64,000 bases of DNA from Acestrorhynchus altus (GCA_034509495.1 CM067508.1:32657071-32721070), one strand, 5' to 3'. Numbered from the stretch's first letter, positions 33,661-45,609 are shown. Program-made: numbers and translations. Notes: generated by a model from the sequence alone, not told the origin.

Positions 33661-34849
33661 ATGAGTTTGGGTTATAGTTTACACTGGATCAGCCCACGTC
33701 TCAGCAGGGATTCATGAACGTGACAATGAGTTCCATGGCCTACACTGGTCTTCCTACTGGATGTGAATTTGAAGAGAACACTTTTGGTATGTAGTAGAAC
33801 AGGACATTCACAGCATGAAAGATCTAATTCAACATGGACCAGAATCTAAAAGGAATGTTTCCAACATCTTGGAGAAGAAAGGCTGAGAGCTCAGGGCTCT
33901 GTCAGTGAATGCACAGATGAATGAATGAGCTGGGGTGTGAGGATTTCCACAATACGGCTCTTTAAAAGGTTTAGGTGAAAGTCAAGTTACAGTGTCTCTT
34001 TTTGGTGTGAATTATGGGCTCTTTCTTGTTTCCTTTTGCAGGTCAGGTCCTTATTTCTCCTGTGGCAGAATGAACATGTCCGAGAGACTCAGAGATTCAG
34101 CTCATGGTGTGAAGATGTCCTCGCCGATGACTCTGTGACCACTGTCGGCTTTGTTGTCATGGTAACTGGTGGCCGTGTCTACAGACCTTTTCTGTATGGA
34201 AGATGTGGTAAAGCCGTAAATTCAAGATCCTTATTGAAGCTATTTTCCATCACAGTACTACATGCTGAATGTGCAATTCATAATTGGAGTAATTAGTCTA
34301 ATATGGCATATGCATAGAGACTATAGAGGCTGTTGTCATATTCAGAAAATACAGAGATTTCACATGATGAAAGCAAACAATAGAGGGTCATTATCGAGGA
34401 ATATATCGACTACTGTCCACCTTCTCCAGGCAGTGAGCTATAACATCATTCCAAACTACAAAACTGACGCTCTGACATCTGGCAAACAGAGATTAGAGAA
34501 AGAAAAAAGACAAGCAACAAGGCAGTGATTCATGTGACAGACTCCTCTACTGTGGTCTCTCTTTGTTTCTAGTGTCCAATGGCTGTGTTGTTGGACTTGA
34601 GGAAGGTCCTGCAGAGCGGGTTTGTGTGCACAGCTGTGACGGCAAGGTCCTCTCCTGCCTTTGTAGCACCCATGCACAAAAGAGGTGAGAGCCACCCAGC
34701 TAAAGTTACTGCAGCTGTGAGCCAATTATCGTCCACTTGCCATCTCCTCATGGCTGCTCTGTAGGGCAGATAGTAGAAGGCAGCTGCTTTGAAAGGTATG
34801 CCATACTAATTATGAAGGTGGATCTGTGCCCTTGGATGGAGGCTCATTG

Positions 34850-34850
<1 letters not shown>
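33661..34850. other. Intergenic, no supported gene
   Basis: Complex sequence. The stretch after 34,042 looks superficially exon-like because TTTCCTTTTGCAG precedes an open frame to 34,296. A second G/C-richer block lies at 34,570-34,765. Neither encodes a domain I recognise. Confidence 0.35.
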
Positions 34851-34852
<2 letters not shown>

Positions 34853-34921
<69 letters not shown>

Positions 34922-35011
34922 AATCTTCATACATTTCATGTCCAATAAGTCAAAATCTGCTCCAGGGTTTTGTTCAGACTGTTTGGGTGCCAGTATATAT
35001 GCCATTTGGCT

Positions 35012-35074
<63 letters not shown>
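34853..35074. repeat. (CA)n and (CT)n microsatellites
   Basis: About 33 CA units at 34,853-34,919 and about 30 CT units at 35,014-35,074, with unique sequence between them. Confidence 0.95.
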
Positions 35075-35076
<2 letters not shown>

Positions 35077-35442
35077 GTATATAGACTATGAGACATGAGA
35101 CTATGAGAAAGTTTCATTGAATGGCATCTCTGAATTTATATCATATGGACAATGGCATTTACATTCATTAGTGCTGACAGCTGCAGGCTTGTAACGCTCA
35201 TGGCCATGAAATACATATTATAATTACAACACATGTAATCAACACATGAGGTGGCCCAACATAGTAAAACGCACACTGATAGTAGTAAAGCATCATTTAT
35301 GTCAAGGCAGCATTTTCACATAGGCTTGAATTACCAACTGAATACTTTATTATTTTTTTGGGGGATTTTTCTAATTCTATAAACATTTGAAAATATGAAT
35401 TCCAACATCTGTAATCCAAATGAAAACATATCTATAACATAC

Positions 35443-35755
35443 AGCTCTGGGAAAAATTAAAAGATCACCTTTTTTTTGTTAAATCAGCTTCTCTACACAA
35501 ATGGCAGCTTCTTCTTTTCAGTCATTCCATCAAAAAGCTGAGCTACTTGATTGCCAGCACCTGGAAGGCCACCCAAGAGCACTCTGGAAAACTGGTGGAA
35601 AACACACACTGACATTAAAACTGTACATGGCAATCAAATATTGACTTCTCAAGTTAAAATATTAGAATTGTGTTGATTTGAGGTCTAGAAACACTGATTA
35701 TTTGTTCGGTATTTTGAGTAGTTCTTATTTCTGCCAATAAATGCTCTAAATAGCA
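35443..35755 (+). mobile_element. Tc1-like element fragment with CAGCTCTGGAAAAA terminus
   Basis: It starts ACAGCTCTGGGAAAAATTAA AAGATCACC, the terminus of a very common fish Tc1-type element, and continues CAGCACCTGGAAGGCCACCC. It ends with TTTCTGCCAATAAATGCTCT where the family X copy begins. The opposite terminus is missing. Confidence 0.6.
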
Positions 35756-35985
35756 ATATTTGTATCTCTGGACAGAGCAGTAAACATGTACTGGAAGCTT
35801 CTTTGGCATTTAAATTGGGATTTAATTCAGTTGGAAATGAGTGAATTTCAGTTGAATGACTGGATGACTGAGAATTCATCATACTATGATGATGGACTTT
35901 GTTATGATATGTGCACAATGAAGCTTAGAATACTGGCATGTAACTGACTGTAAAAGTCCTGTGTTTCTAAATGCAGAAGAATAAA
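35756..35985 (+). repeat. Family X fragment
   Basis: It matches the family's right half: GACAGAGCAGTAAACATG, CATTTAAATTGGGATTTAAT, TCAGTTGGAAATGAGTGAAT and GAATTCATCATACTATGATG. The left half is absent at the junction with the Tc1-like fragment. Confidence 0.7.
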
Positions 35986-36270
35986 GTATAAACTCAAATA
36001 TCCACAGTAACACATACTCCATACACACCACTCATGTCTGCTCTCACATCACTAGGCTGGTGGATGAATGTCCCTGTTCTACTGAAGAGCAGCATTTGAG
36101 CAGCTTTGTTTGTTTATGGGTTGAACCCATCTGTGTGAACTTCACAAACAGAACAAGCACAAATAACAAAATGAAGCTTCTTTATGTTTATGTCCATCAT
36201 TCACCTTCAACCACCCAAATGATCAGGTAATTACCATGTGAATCATAAATGTGCCGTTCACACTACGCAG

Positions 36271-36770
36271 CCTTTTATCATTTTTTTTGGATGGTAAGGA
36301 CTAAATAACACTTTGTATCTCTGAGTTTCTGTTGGATATTGATCATACAGAGTGTTGTTTAGCTGAAATGCACCAAATTTGATGAAATATTTGTAATGTT
36401 TAGACTGACAAAGATATTTACTATAATAAGTTCTTCAAAATACTTGACAGCAGTTCAAATAAAGTAAAAACAACAACCTGAAAGTCTTGTTGCAAGTATT
36501 ATTTTTATTAATTATGCATCAGTATTTTCTCTTCTCCAGACTTTTATTGTGAAATTTGAACTCTGTCTCAGCAAAGAAAGAGAGAAAACAGGCCCTCCCT
36601 TCTCATTTTCCTCTCTAGCCCAATATCTGGCTCAGTGATGTCATCGGACAACTTGTAGTTTGTTATGATATGTGTATCATGGCTGTAGGTTACTCTGAAA
36701 CTGAGTTATGAAGCCTAGAAAAAGGCACATAACTGCCTGCAAAGTGCAGATCTCGGGTTCTAAGAAATAG
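36271..36770 (+). repeat. Unclassified interspersed repeat family X copy
   Basis: Shared blocks in order: GATATTTACTATAATAAGTT, CTTCAAAATACTTGACAGCA, CAGACTTTTATTGTGAAATT, CAGCAAAGAAAGAG, CCCTCCCTTCTCATTTTCCT, CAATATCTGGCTCAGTGATG, and the right-end block CATAACTGCCTGCAAAGTGC. No coding potential was seen. Confidence 0.8.
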
Positions 36771-37423
36771 CTGTGAAAATCTACTGACGAATTTTAGGTA
36801 AATGAAATTCTGTAAACTTTGCTCTGATTATGGTTACAAAATACACAAGTGAGAGGCAGCATTGTTCACTGTCAGCCAATAGCTGGAATTAGAGGGTAAT
36901 GATCTTTTCTTCATTTACGCTGCTGTTGCTGCATTATTTGCTCTTCAGATGTGAACATTCTGCACCAAACTGGGGGCCTGTTGACCCCGCTGATTTGTGG
37001 CCCCACTCACAGCCACACCCATTTCACCAATGCAAAAACCCAGTCCGAACACACCTTAAGATATCACTCAGTGACCTAAACAGCAGTGATGTGTTACATA
37101 CATTTTAGTCACTTCTTCAGAGGAGAGGTTGCGCTCTGGATATGCTGTCAAACTTCCAAACTATTCTCAGGAAAAACTCCATAAAAGAAAACTCTGTAAC
37201 TTTAAGTGGAAAAACGAAAAACATGCTTGGATTGTGAGTCGATAACTGTAGTCCAGTTAGTATGTCAAAGTCGTAGTAACTAAATAACTCTACTTCTAGC
37301 CTTGATTTTTTCGACTTGCTGTTGCTCCACTTGATCACTTTTTAGCACTTTGAGCTAATATCTGTATGAGAAGTACCTGTATAAACTGATGTATTTACCA
37401 GTATTAGCCATTATAATACTACA

Positions 37424-37806
37424 GCCTGCTGTAGTTTAACATCAGGTTTTGCTGGTCTTTGCTGGCCTTTCAATGGTCAAGTAGGTTGAAAGCTTGCCAT
37501 CCAAATGAAAACATACTTTATGCTGGTCAACTAGTTGTTTAACCAGCATTTGATTTCAATCATACTTGGTCATGTTGAATGGCCAGCTTGGTCTTGTTTG
37601 TCAGGATTGTCAATCAACATGAGCTGGTTGACCATTTTGATCAAGTTGGTCATAATGGTTGGCTAACTTGGGCATGCTTGGTCAGGTTGATCACGCTTGT
37701 ATGCCAGCTCATCCATCAAGTCAAACAAAAAATATGTGCTGTATGAAAATAAGCTGGTCTACCAGTTTAACCAGTTTTAGTTGGCCAGGTGTTTTTTTCA
37801 GCAGGG
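37424..37806. mobile_element. GCTGGT-rich MITE
   Basis: CCTGCTG at 37,425-37,431 and CAGCAGG at 37,799-37,805 are inverted ends. The interior is dense in GCTGGTC/ACCAG and TTGGTCA motifs, and the right end reads GTGTTTTTTTCAGCAGGG. This matches a very common teleost small DNA element. Its superfamily is uncertain. Confidence 0.65.
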
Positions 37807-38219
37807 AGGCAAAAGACAAAGCTCATCATTTCAGCAGTGTTCTAATAAACAATTCTGTAAATGTACTAAAACTCCATATTTGTTTGCCATTATTCTGTTA
37901 ATAAGCTGGAGAAATGTCAGTGCGGAGGTCTGGATGAATTATGAGAAGCCACAGACAGCGGATTACAGGCAAAATGCATGCCTTACAGATATTTCCCTGA
38001 TGCAGGGACTGTACCAACAAACTAAATTACTCCTATTGATCAACCTTGCAGTATTAAAGCAAAGAATGACAAAATGCAGAGACTAATTTATCTGATAGTT
38101 TTCACACATAAGGACATAAACATGGATTGTGAAGACGGTTTGCCAGCTGAAGCTTGATATAGTGGCAGCCAGATTCATTCCAAATAGGCTGAATAGAGGA
38201 CCTCATGTCTTTCAACTTT

Positions 38220-39180
38220 AATGTTTGGAAACTTTCACAGTTATTACAACTTAAATGTCTAAAATTCAGCTGCAAATGATTAGACCATCATTAGAGAGGA
38301 CTCTCTGAGGCCTTTGGAAAGAATCTTTTAGACACATATGTCTGGAAAGGATTTCAAAAGATCTCTGAAAATTTAAAGTACTGCCAAGTCAGTCCATCCT
38401 AGTAAGGTCAGGCCAAGAGCAGACCAGAAGATGTGTAAAGAAATCTCCAACAATCCAAAAATGTGATCATGGACCTACAGGTAGCTCTCACCATACAGTA
38501 GTTGATGTTAAAGTACAGCTTCTACCATCAAAAAGAGACCAAACAAGTTTGATTTTCATGGGAGGTGAGCAATGAGGAATCACTCACTGTCAAAAAAAAA
38601 CCCTCCAGGGTAAGACAAGTTCTCTAGAGAACATCTAGACAAAGAAAAGGACATCTGGAACAGTGTGCTTTGCATAGATAAATCCAAAGTTTAATTATTT
38701 GGACACAAGAACCTCATATGAACTGTGAAGCATGGTGCTGGGGCTGTTTGTCTGCAGCACGGTCTGGAGATCACTCATAGAAACCACTATGAGATCTTTA
38801 TTGTATCAGAGGGGGCTTGAGGAGAATGTAAGACCTGTACAAAGACTGACGCTGAAAAATCCCATAGCTGAAAGCATTACGCATGAAGGAGTGGGAACAT
38901 GTTTCTTCCAGTCGATGTCAGAGATGGTAGATGGTTATAGGAAACATCTAACTGACATTTTTCAGCCAAAGGAAGCAATATCAGCTATGAGGACATAGGG
39001 TGTCTGAAACGTTTACTAACAAAAAAAAAAATTTAATAATTACATTTTATAAATGATGTTTAAAAGACAATTCTTCAGTTCAAAATAGCTAAAATGAAGA
39101 TCAAATGTCCTTATATGTACAAAAACATCAAAGGAATTTATTGGGTGTACAAATGTTTTCGCATGACTGTATCTGAACAC
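38220..39180 (+). pseudogene. Decayed Tc1-like transposon, family Z (copy A)
   Basis: Translated pieces in several frames, with stops, follow a Tc1 transposase in order: FQKISENLKY near 38,353; RTCKEISNNP near 38,428; VKHGAGAVCL near 38,730; ITHRNHYEIF near 38,770. Internal stops and frame changes are frequent, so it is dead. The right terminus reads GTGTACAAATGTTTTCGCAT / GACTGTA at about 39,145-39,172. The left limit is approximate. Confidence 0.7.
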
Positions 39181-39189
39181 TGCCACTAG

Positions 39190-40650
39190 AACCAACCTCA
39201 TAGGATTTCTTTAAAGAAATCTATATTTAAAGCACAGAAGGTGGCAAGAACCAGAAATAGGCTCCAGTAAAAAGTTGCTGAAGCAGACCGTGGCACGGGC
39301 CCAACACAAGTGCCACTGCCAAAATCTTACCAGTGACTCATATTCGCCTTCAGGCGTTCTCTTTCCTTGTCTCCACATGCAGCTGGCCCTGTTCACCATG
39401 AGCTTTAATTAAACACGTTATATATAGTCACTAGAATTCCTGACTCTTAAGCTTTCACACAAGAAAGGCACAGTATTGATGTCACTGATTGATTGATTCT
39501 CATTCTGTCCCATGAGCCACTGCAACACAGAACACATGACTTTGTGCTTTCAGGTCCAGGAATCTTCTTTGTCTCCTCAGTAGGTGTGATGATAAAAACA
39601 TGCATCGTGTACGAGTGCAAAAGCAGACTGGCTCTGGAAGAACAGGCTTGGAATGACTTCAGCAGATGTCTTTGTGCTTGTGTTTTCCCCATTTACCAGG
39701 ATGAGAGCTGTTTTATAAGTGCAGTGTGCAAAAAGCGAACGGCGAACTCAGGGTTGGGGGTGCGGGGTGGGTGTGCTTATTCCGTGAATATGAGTTCGCT
39801 GTTCAAGCTGCAGGCATACGTGTGGGAGACTCAAACTCTTGGCCAATAAAAATTCTTAACACGGCCTCTTCTTTTCGGACCACATTTTAAAACAAGCGTT
39901 TGGGTTCTGCAGTGCCAGTGTGGCCATTGGCTGTCTTTATCCAAGGCCAGATCTGAATGCCAGTTCAAAAAAGTGGCGAAGCTCTAATATTCTCAGCACA
40001 TGTAGCCTTTAGCCCTTGTAAAGGCGAGCAGGAGGAAAACCATTATGTAACCGGTGCCTCGTTCCAGCCTGCCATGTCAGATGAGGAGGACAACGGCAGC
40101 TTTTTGGGACGGTGCAAGCGGTTCAAGAATGCCAAGTAGGAGGCCAAATCATTTTTCAGACAGCAAAATGAAGCTTTTGTGCGCCTGTGACAGGGATGCA
40201 CTGTTTTTACCCAGCGTTATCCAGATGGCCACCACATGTTTCCTTGATTTCCGACAGCTATCGCTACCTCTTTCTCTTTCACTCACAGTAAGGTAATCTG
40301 CACCACTGCTCCCAGCTGTGAGTATGTGGTGGGTGATATTATTTCAGCAGTGTCTAAATCTAAGTTCCACAGCTTGCAACTTAGTCCTACCTTTTTTCTA
40401 TTTGGCAAGACTTATACCCACACAGACACACATGCAAGCACCACCACCCACGAGAGCAAGAACACTGACAAGTGCCTGACGTGGAACTACTGAGAGAAGT
40501 CAAAAAAGACGAGGGGAAACCCAGTGAGCACAACTATGTTTAAAAGACGTCCAAGGTGTTTATGGGACGTCTTTATTCTGACCAGAGTAAAAGTTTAATC
40601 AGCCTTTCGAGGACACAGAGACAATTACTTTGACAGACGTCTTTACTAGA
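39190..40650. other. Intergenic; repeat-poor block at about 39.85-40.27 kb
   Basis: No gene is supported. Open frames of 118 codons (39,493-39,849) and 80 codons (40,054-40,296) have no recognised domain. The block 39,850-40,270 lacks simple repeats and is richer in G+C than its surroundings. It is a candidate regulatory element. Confidence 0.35.
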
Positions 40651-40659
40651 CTTGTCCAG

Positions 40660-40790
40660 ACAGAACAGACTGTTACCCCAACAAAAACATTATAAACTCT
40701 TTTCTAATACCTTTCACTTCTAATACATTTCACAAAATGATCGAATGAGCAGGTGTTCCAATTCTTTTGTCGATATAGCGTATCTGTGTC
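40660..40790 (+). mobile_element. Tc1-type MITE family Y, right-end fragment
   Basis: GACTGTTACCCCAACAAAAA and GAGCAGGTGTTCCAATTCTT / TTGTCGATATAGCG parallel the right end of the 32.26-32.82 kb copy (AGTTACTCCAACAAAACAGG, GAGCAGGTGTCCCAATACTT). Confidence 0.6.
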
Positions 40791-41099
40791 CAGGATACAC
40801 TATATAAAGCTCAAGATTGGTACTGCCTGTTTATCTAGAGTGAGAGAACCCGAATATTAAATCCCAGCAAGGGCTCAGTGCCCATTGTCACAAGCCTCAC
40901 ATTCTGGCTATGTCATCACTGTGAAAACAGAATAAAAGTACTACTCTAATGCACCAAATTCTTTAATTTTCTGTTTTATTGTATTGAAGCAAACTGTGTT
41001 TTTCATTTCAATCTGCATATTTATCATTGTTGTCCAATGAAAACATTTATCTCCATAATGGTGACTTTACTGGACATGTCAAATAAGAGCAACTAACAG

Positions 41100-41745
41100 T
41101 TATGTTCAAGCATTTATATTGATTTATATCGACACCCTATGCTCTAATAGCTGCTATATCTCCTTTAGGATAGGATTGGATAGAACTTTGTTGATCCATT
41201 GGGAGGGTTCCTTCAAGGAAATTAAGGGATTAACTGACTTAATTAACGTTAACAGATGTTATAACATTTATATTTTCCTCAAGCCCCATCTGATAAAGAG
41301 CTCATAGTGGTTTCTATGATGGTGAGATCTCCAGACAGTGGAACGGCTGATTTCTAATTGTTCTGAGATCTTTTTCAAACCCTTTCTAGACTCACCCTTT
41401 CTAGACTCATTTGCATCTACAAGCTTTTTTCTGAAGGTCTCTGGGAACTCTCTGGATTTCAACATGCTGATCTGACATTTTTCAACAATCAAGAGCAAAC
41501 CAAACTAATGTCTGAAGTTTATAAAAGACAGGCTCCTCCAACATCCTCTATAATCATTTGCATAATGTGAAGCTTTTTAAGTAGTAACTGCTGTACTTTT
41601 TTATTCTCAGACAAAAATTGCATTTCTGACAATTACATTTTCACCTTCATCCCTCAATATTCAATATAGTTAAAATGATCACATGTCCAACTTTAAATAT
41701 GATAAAAATGACTAAAAGGATTCATGTGACTGTATTGTACTATAC
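41100..41745 (-). mobile_element. Internally deleted Tc1 derivative, family Z (copy B)
   Basis: On the minus strand, a transposase start at about 41,466 (MLKSREFPETFRKKLVD) and helix-turn-helix (KKISEQLEISRSTVW) pass straight into RSHHHRNHYELFIRWGLRK. The latter matches the middle of copy A (ITHRNHYEIF, near 38.77 kb). About 100-150 codons are therefore missing, joined at a GTCTGGAGATC present in copy A. It cannot encode a DDE domain. It also appears to carry a LINE-tail insertion at 41,170-41,230. The outer left limit is uncertain. Confidence 0.72.
41170..41230 (-). mobile_element. LINE 3' tail fragment
   Basis: On the minus strand it reads GATCAACAAAGTTCTATCCA then ATCCTATCC, parallel to GGATTAATAAAGTTCTATTC at 44.6 kb. 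It appears to sit inside the Tc1 derivative. Confidence 0.5.
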
Positions 41746-41933
41746 TGTGTCCTTTTATTGGTTCAAGCCCTGCCAGATCTATTGGGAAAGTGAAACTTTG
41801 TAAATGGAGGCGTGTATACTTTGTTTGCATGCAATCACAAACTCATCAATGTGGGGGAACCTGAATAACCTAAGGAGCTTCATTAGTAACTGCACTATTG
41901 ATTTCACACACATGTATAGGAGGTAGTGTTGCA

Positions 41934-41936
<3 letters not shown>

Positions 41937-41990
<54 letters not shown>
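41937..41990. repeat. (GT)n microsatellite
   Basis: About 27 GT units. Confidence 0.95.
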
Positions 41991-41994
<4 letters not shown>

Positions 41995-42618
41995 CATTAG
42001 TGTGTTTGCATAGCTGCACTCATGACACATTGGCATTCCTGCCAATATCAGTCAGTGTGAGACTCGGGAAATAAATGCCAGGCTTTTGGTCACCCTGGCC
42101 CACACAGGGGAAATGTGAAATCACCCAGCAGATTTCGATAAGAAACTCACACAGCTCGATTCCTGTCAGATCCACCAGCCAAAACTGTTCAGGTTGTAGA
42201 CACTGCCCGTACTTGCCTCCTCACTGCATCTATATCAATATTGAGCGAAGGTGTGGGCTGTTTTTTTAGTATTAAGGCTGGGGAGATGCTTAGTCGATGA
42301 GGAATGACTCCTCTTTTTCTATCGGCACTATTGTGTTAAAAAGGAGCTTGTTCGTGCAGGAGCTTGTCACATTTTTAGGTTTTCAACAGATGATGAATGT
42401 CAAAACCCTTTAACCCCCACCTCCCTTCAATGTTGACTTAATGAGAAATTATGAACTGCTGAAAGTTATGCAGATAGCCTTTTATTCCTGCATCAAACAC
42501 TAAATATTTCCACTAATGCACGTCAGGACTTGCATGTGGTTTGCTTGTTTAGAAGCATGCTTATGCACACGCTCAGACACTTATATACATGTATGAAGAG
42601 ACACCCCCACCACACACA

Positions 42619-42619
<1 letters not shown>

Positions 42620-42668
<49 letters not shown>

Positions 42669-42669
42669 C

Positions 42670-42718
<49 letters not shown>

Positions 42719-42913
42719 CCCCTCTTTTTTCCATTCATTAACAAAGGATTCCTTTTGCACCTGTGAATCCTTTGACACAGAGCGACAGACTGACAAAGAC
42801 ATGAAGTCTTCAGTCTCATTCAGGCGGCTGTCGAGCTCTGGAGCTCGTCTCACAATACTCAAGAAAATAAGATTCTTTAAAGGCATCCAGTGGAACCATA
42901 GAAACAACCAACC

Positions 42914-42973
<60 letters not shown>
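42620..42973. repeat. (CA)n-(CT)n then inverted (GA)n
   Basis: CA units (42,620-42,664) run into CT units (42,665-42,713). About 200 bp later, a GA tract (42,915-42,973) is complementary to the CT tract. The long open frames on both strands here are repeat artefacts. Confidence 0.95.
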
Positions 42974-42976
<3 letters not shown>

Positions 42977-43566
42977 AAGATACTTCTGTAAAAGTTCTTT
43001 TGGCTCCTGGGCAAACCCACATTTATTTAATTGACAGTCATATGCTGTGTAAAGATAACAATACTCGTTCTTACCTTCAGCAGTGGTTTCATGCCACACT
43101 TAAACCCAATAGATTGAATTCATCACCAGTTTCTGCTTTGTCAGAATAAAGTGAAGAAGCTGAAATTAGCATGGGGTGAAGAGCAGGTCAGAGATGATAT
43201 ATGCAAAAGGTGATCTTTCCCCCTCTCTGTCCTCATTCGTTCTTTACTGCTGGTTTTCTACCAGTTCATCCTGCCCATCTAACTGGTTACTGCACACATG
43301 CTCCTCATAAATGCAATAATTATATATCATTGTGCACATTGTATTTTTTGGGAATACATATACTGCATGCCAAAAACAAGCCAAATAAAGCCATTCATTG
43401 TCACCAACAGCCCTACATTTAACACTTATGTTGTCTTAAAGTTCTGTGTACACCCTGGGTTCTAAGGGTCAAACATTAAAATAACTTAAACCCTCAGGTG
43501 GATTATATTAATCCCCCTTAACAGCTTTCACAGCTGCAGCAGAGACTCACAATTAACATGGGTGGG

Positions 43567-43567
<1 letters not shown>

Positions 43568-43633
<66 letters not shown>
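43568..43633. repeat. (GT)n microsatellite
   Basis: About 32 GT units with one TTTG interruption. Confidence 0.95.
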
Positions 43634-43634
<1 letters not shown>

Positions 43635-43754
43635 TTTCTTGGGGAATGTAAATGATTTCATAACCCTAAGATAATCTTTGTATGCTGGAGGTACAGCTTT
43701 CACCTTTTCCAAACTTGGAGACACTTTTAGGTCATCAAATCTCATGTTGAAAAA

Positions 43755-44110
43755 TGTGGATATCTGTATGAATTTGAGAAGATTTTGATTTAAAAATTAC
43801 TTTTTAAAAAGTTCTATATTTATGTATTTTGCTTATAAGGACCTAAAAACACTTTACATCTCAAAAGTCTTGATAATGGATAATAATAAGTTATTTTTTA
43901 TTTATAATAAGTTTTGACAGTGGTCCAAATAAAATAAAAAGAAAAACAACAACTAAAAAACAACCCTAAATGTATTTTATTGTTTGTATTATTTATGTAT
44001 CAGTATTATCACTTTTATTTAACACTGTGTGAACAAAGAGAATAAGCAGCCCCTCCCTTCTAGTTTTCCTCTGTAGCTCAACATCACTGACATCATCAGC
44101 AGCATCACTA
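43755..44110 (+). repeat. Unclassified interspersed repeat family X copy
   Basis: Shared blocks: ATCTGTATGAATTTGAGAAG, GACAGTGGTCCAAATAAAAT, ACAACAACTAAAAAACAACC, TTATGTATCAGTATTATCAC, CCCCTCCCTTCTAGTTTTCC and CATCACTGACATCATCAGC. Confidence 0.75.
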
Positions 44111-44391
44111 ATCAGTCATCCTCTTTAAATCAAACTTCATTTGTTCCTTTCACTGCTGATACATGACACACTGTGTCCTTGAGTCTCTGACACATGGAGT
44201 TGTCATGTCCCCCAGGCTACGTTCTCTCAGGCATGTTTATGATTTATATCTCTGTTTGACAGCCTGAAACTTACTTACTGAGTCTTACTTAAAAATGAAA
44301 ATTCTTACTCAAACTCTCCTTAAAATATATAGAAAGACTAAACTTTCCTATGACATTTATCTGCGTAGAAAAAATGTTTTAAACCAAAAAC

Positions 44392-44394
<3 letters not shown>

Positions 44395-44461
<67 letters not shown>
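44395..44461. repeat. (CA)n microsatellite
   Basis: About 33 CA units. Confidence 0.95.
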
Positions 44462-44464
<3 letters not shown>

Positions 44465-44597
44465 TTACAAAGCAATGACAGCTTTGAAAACATAACTAAT
44501 TAATTATCCAAACTTAATAAAAAATCCAAATAAAGGCTAAAAACAGTGCTAAATTCAAAACATCCATAAACATCCAAAACAGCTATATTCAACATAC

Positions 44598-44636
44598 ATC
44601 CCGAGGGATTAATAAAGTTCTATTCTATTCTATTCC
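44598..44636 (+). mobile_element. LINE 3' tail with (TCTAT)n
   Basis: TCCCGAGGGATTAATAAAGT followed by TCTATTCTATTCTATTCC is the typical short-repeat 3' end of a fish L2/Rex-type LINE. Only the tail is present. Confidence 0.55.
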
Positions 44637-44875
44637 ACTCTAACCAAATCTCTAATTAGGAGTGATAATTATCCCTTCATTCTGCCTCATAGTTTGAACT
44701 GCAGGAATCTCTTATTGTAGCCCCTCCTCTCGTCAAACATAAAGCAATGGCACAGAGGTGGAAAATGACTCGGGGCAACTCATTTGGTTATAGGGGGCCC
44801 GGAGCTGAACCAACCTGTGAAAAAGTTTTAACCCTTTCCTTTCAACTAGGAACTTTCACAACTTTCTCTGTGAGA

Positions 44876-45160
44876 TTCGATTAGATTCAACTTTATTGTC
44901 ATTGTGCAAAGTACCAGTACAGACTCAATGAACTGCAGTTAGCATCCAACCAGAAGTGCAATATGCAGTGTTATTTACATAAAGTTCATGGATATAAATG
45001 TATATACATAAGTATGACATATATAAATACAAGTAGGTAGATTATATGTACCAGATGTAACAGATGTGCAGAAATGTAGTATGCATGTATAGAATTGTAC
45101 ACTGTATAGAACAGTATTACAGAAATACTGTAGGGGACTAATAACAGATCAGTGGTGTGA
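44876..45160 (-). mobile_element. LINE-type 3' end fragment
   Basis: GATTAGATTCAACTTTATTG / TCATTGTGCAAAGTACCAG and GCAGTTAGCATCCAACCAGA / AGTGCAA match a 3'-end pattern common in teleost non-LTR elements. Read on the minus strand it ends CAATAAAGTTGAATCTAATC. The class is inferred from memory of such tails. Confidence 0.5.
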
Positions 45161-45528
45161 GATGCACAGTGTATGAAGCCACAGAGCCATATGCTCTGTA
45201 TTGTATTGATTGTTCCATTGATTCATTGAACAATTGATTAATAAGAAATAGTTTTGCTTCATTAAAAAGCAAAAGTGAGTAAATATATGAGAAAATAATA
45301 AACTGTATTTTTATTCAGTTGAACACAAAGCTCTGATTTACTGAAAAAAGTAACAAAAGAAACAAAATTGTAATAATTATTATTAACACTTATTACTAGG
45401 TCTAAATATCATACTTTGAGTTCATAAGACTGGCTGCTGTATAGTTATTAACACCTGCTGCATCCGACACTGCAATCAGACTGAATGCACGTGCTGTATT
45501 GGTGTATTTTAGGCTCCAGTTGATTCTG

Positions 45529-45529
45529 C

Positions 45530-45607
<78 letters not shown>
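45529..45607. repeat. (TTA)n microsatellite
   Basis: About 26 TTA units. Confidence 0.95.

Positions 45608-45609
<2 letters not shown>

Noticed and set aside
34036..34296. A possible exon after TTTCCTTTTGCAG
   Set aside because: The acceptor-like site is good, but the frame shows no known domain and no partner exon could be found.
42581..43099. A 172-codon minus-strand frame
   Set aside because: More than half of it is (GA)n, (CT)n and (CA)n translated as repeats.
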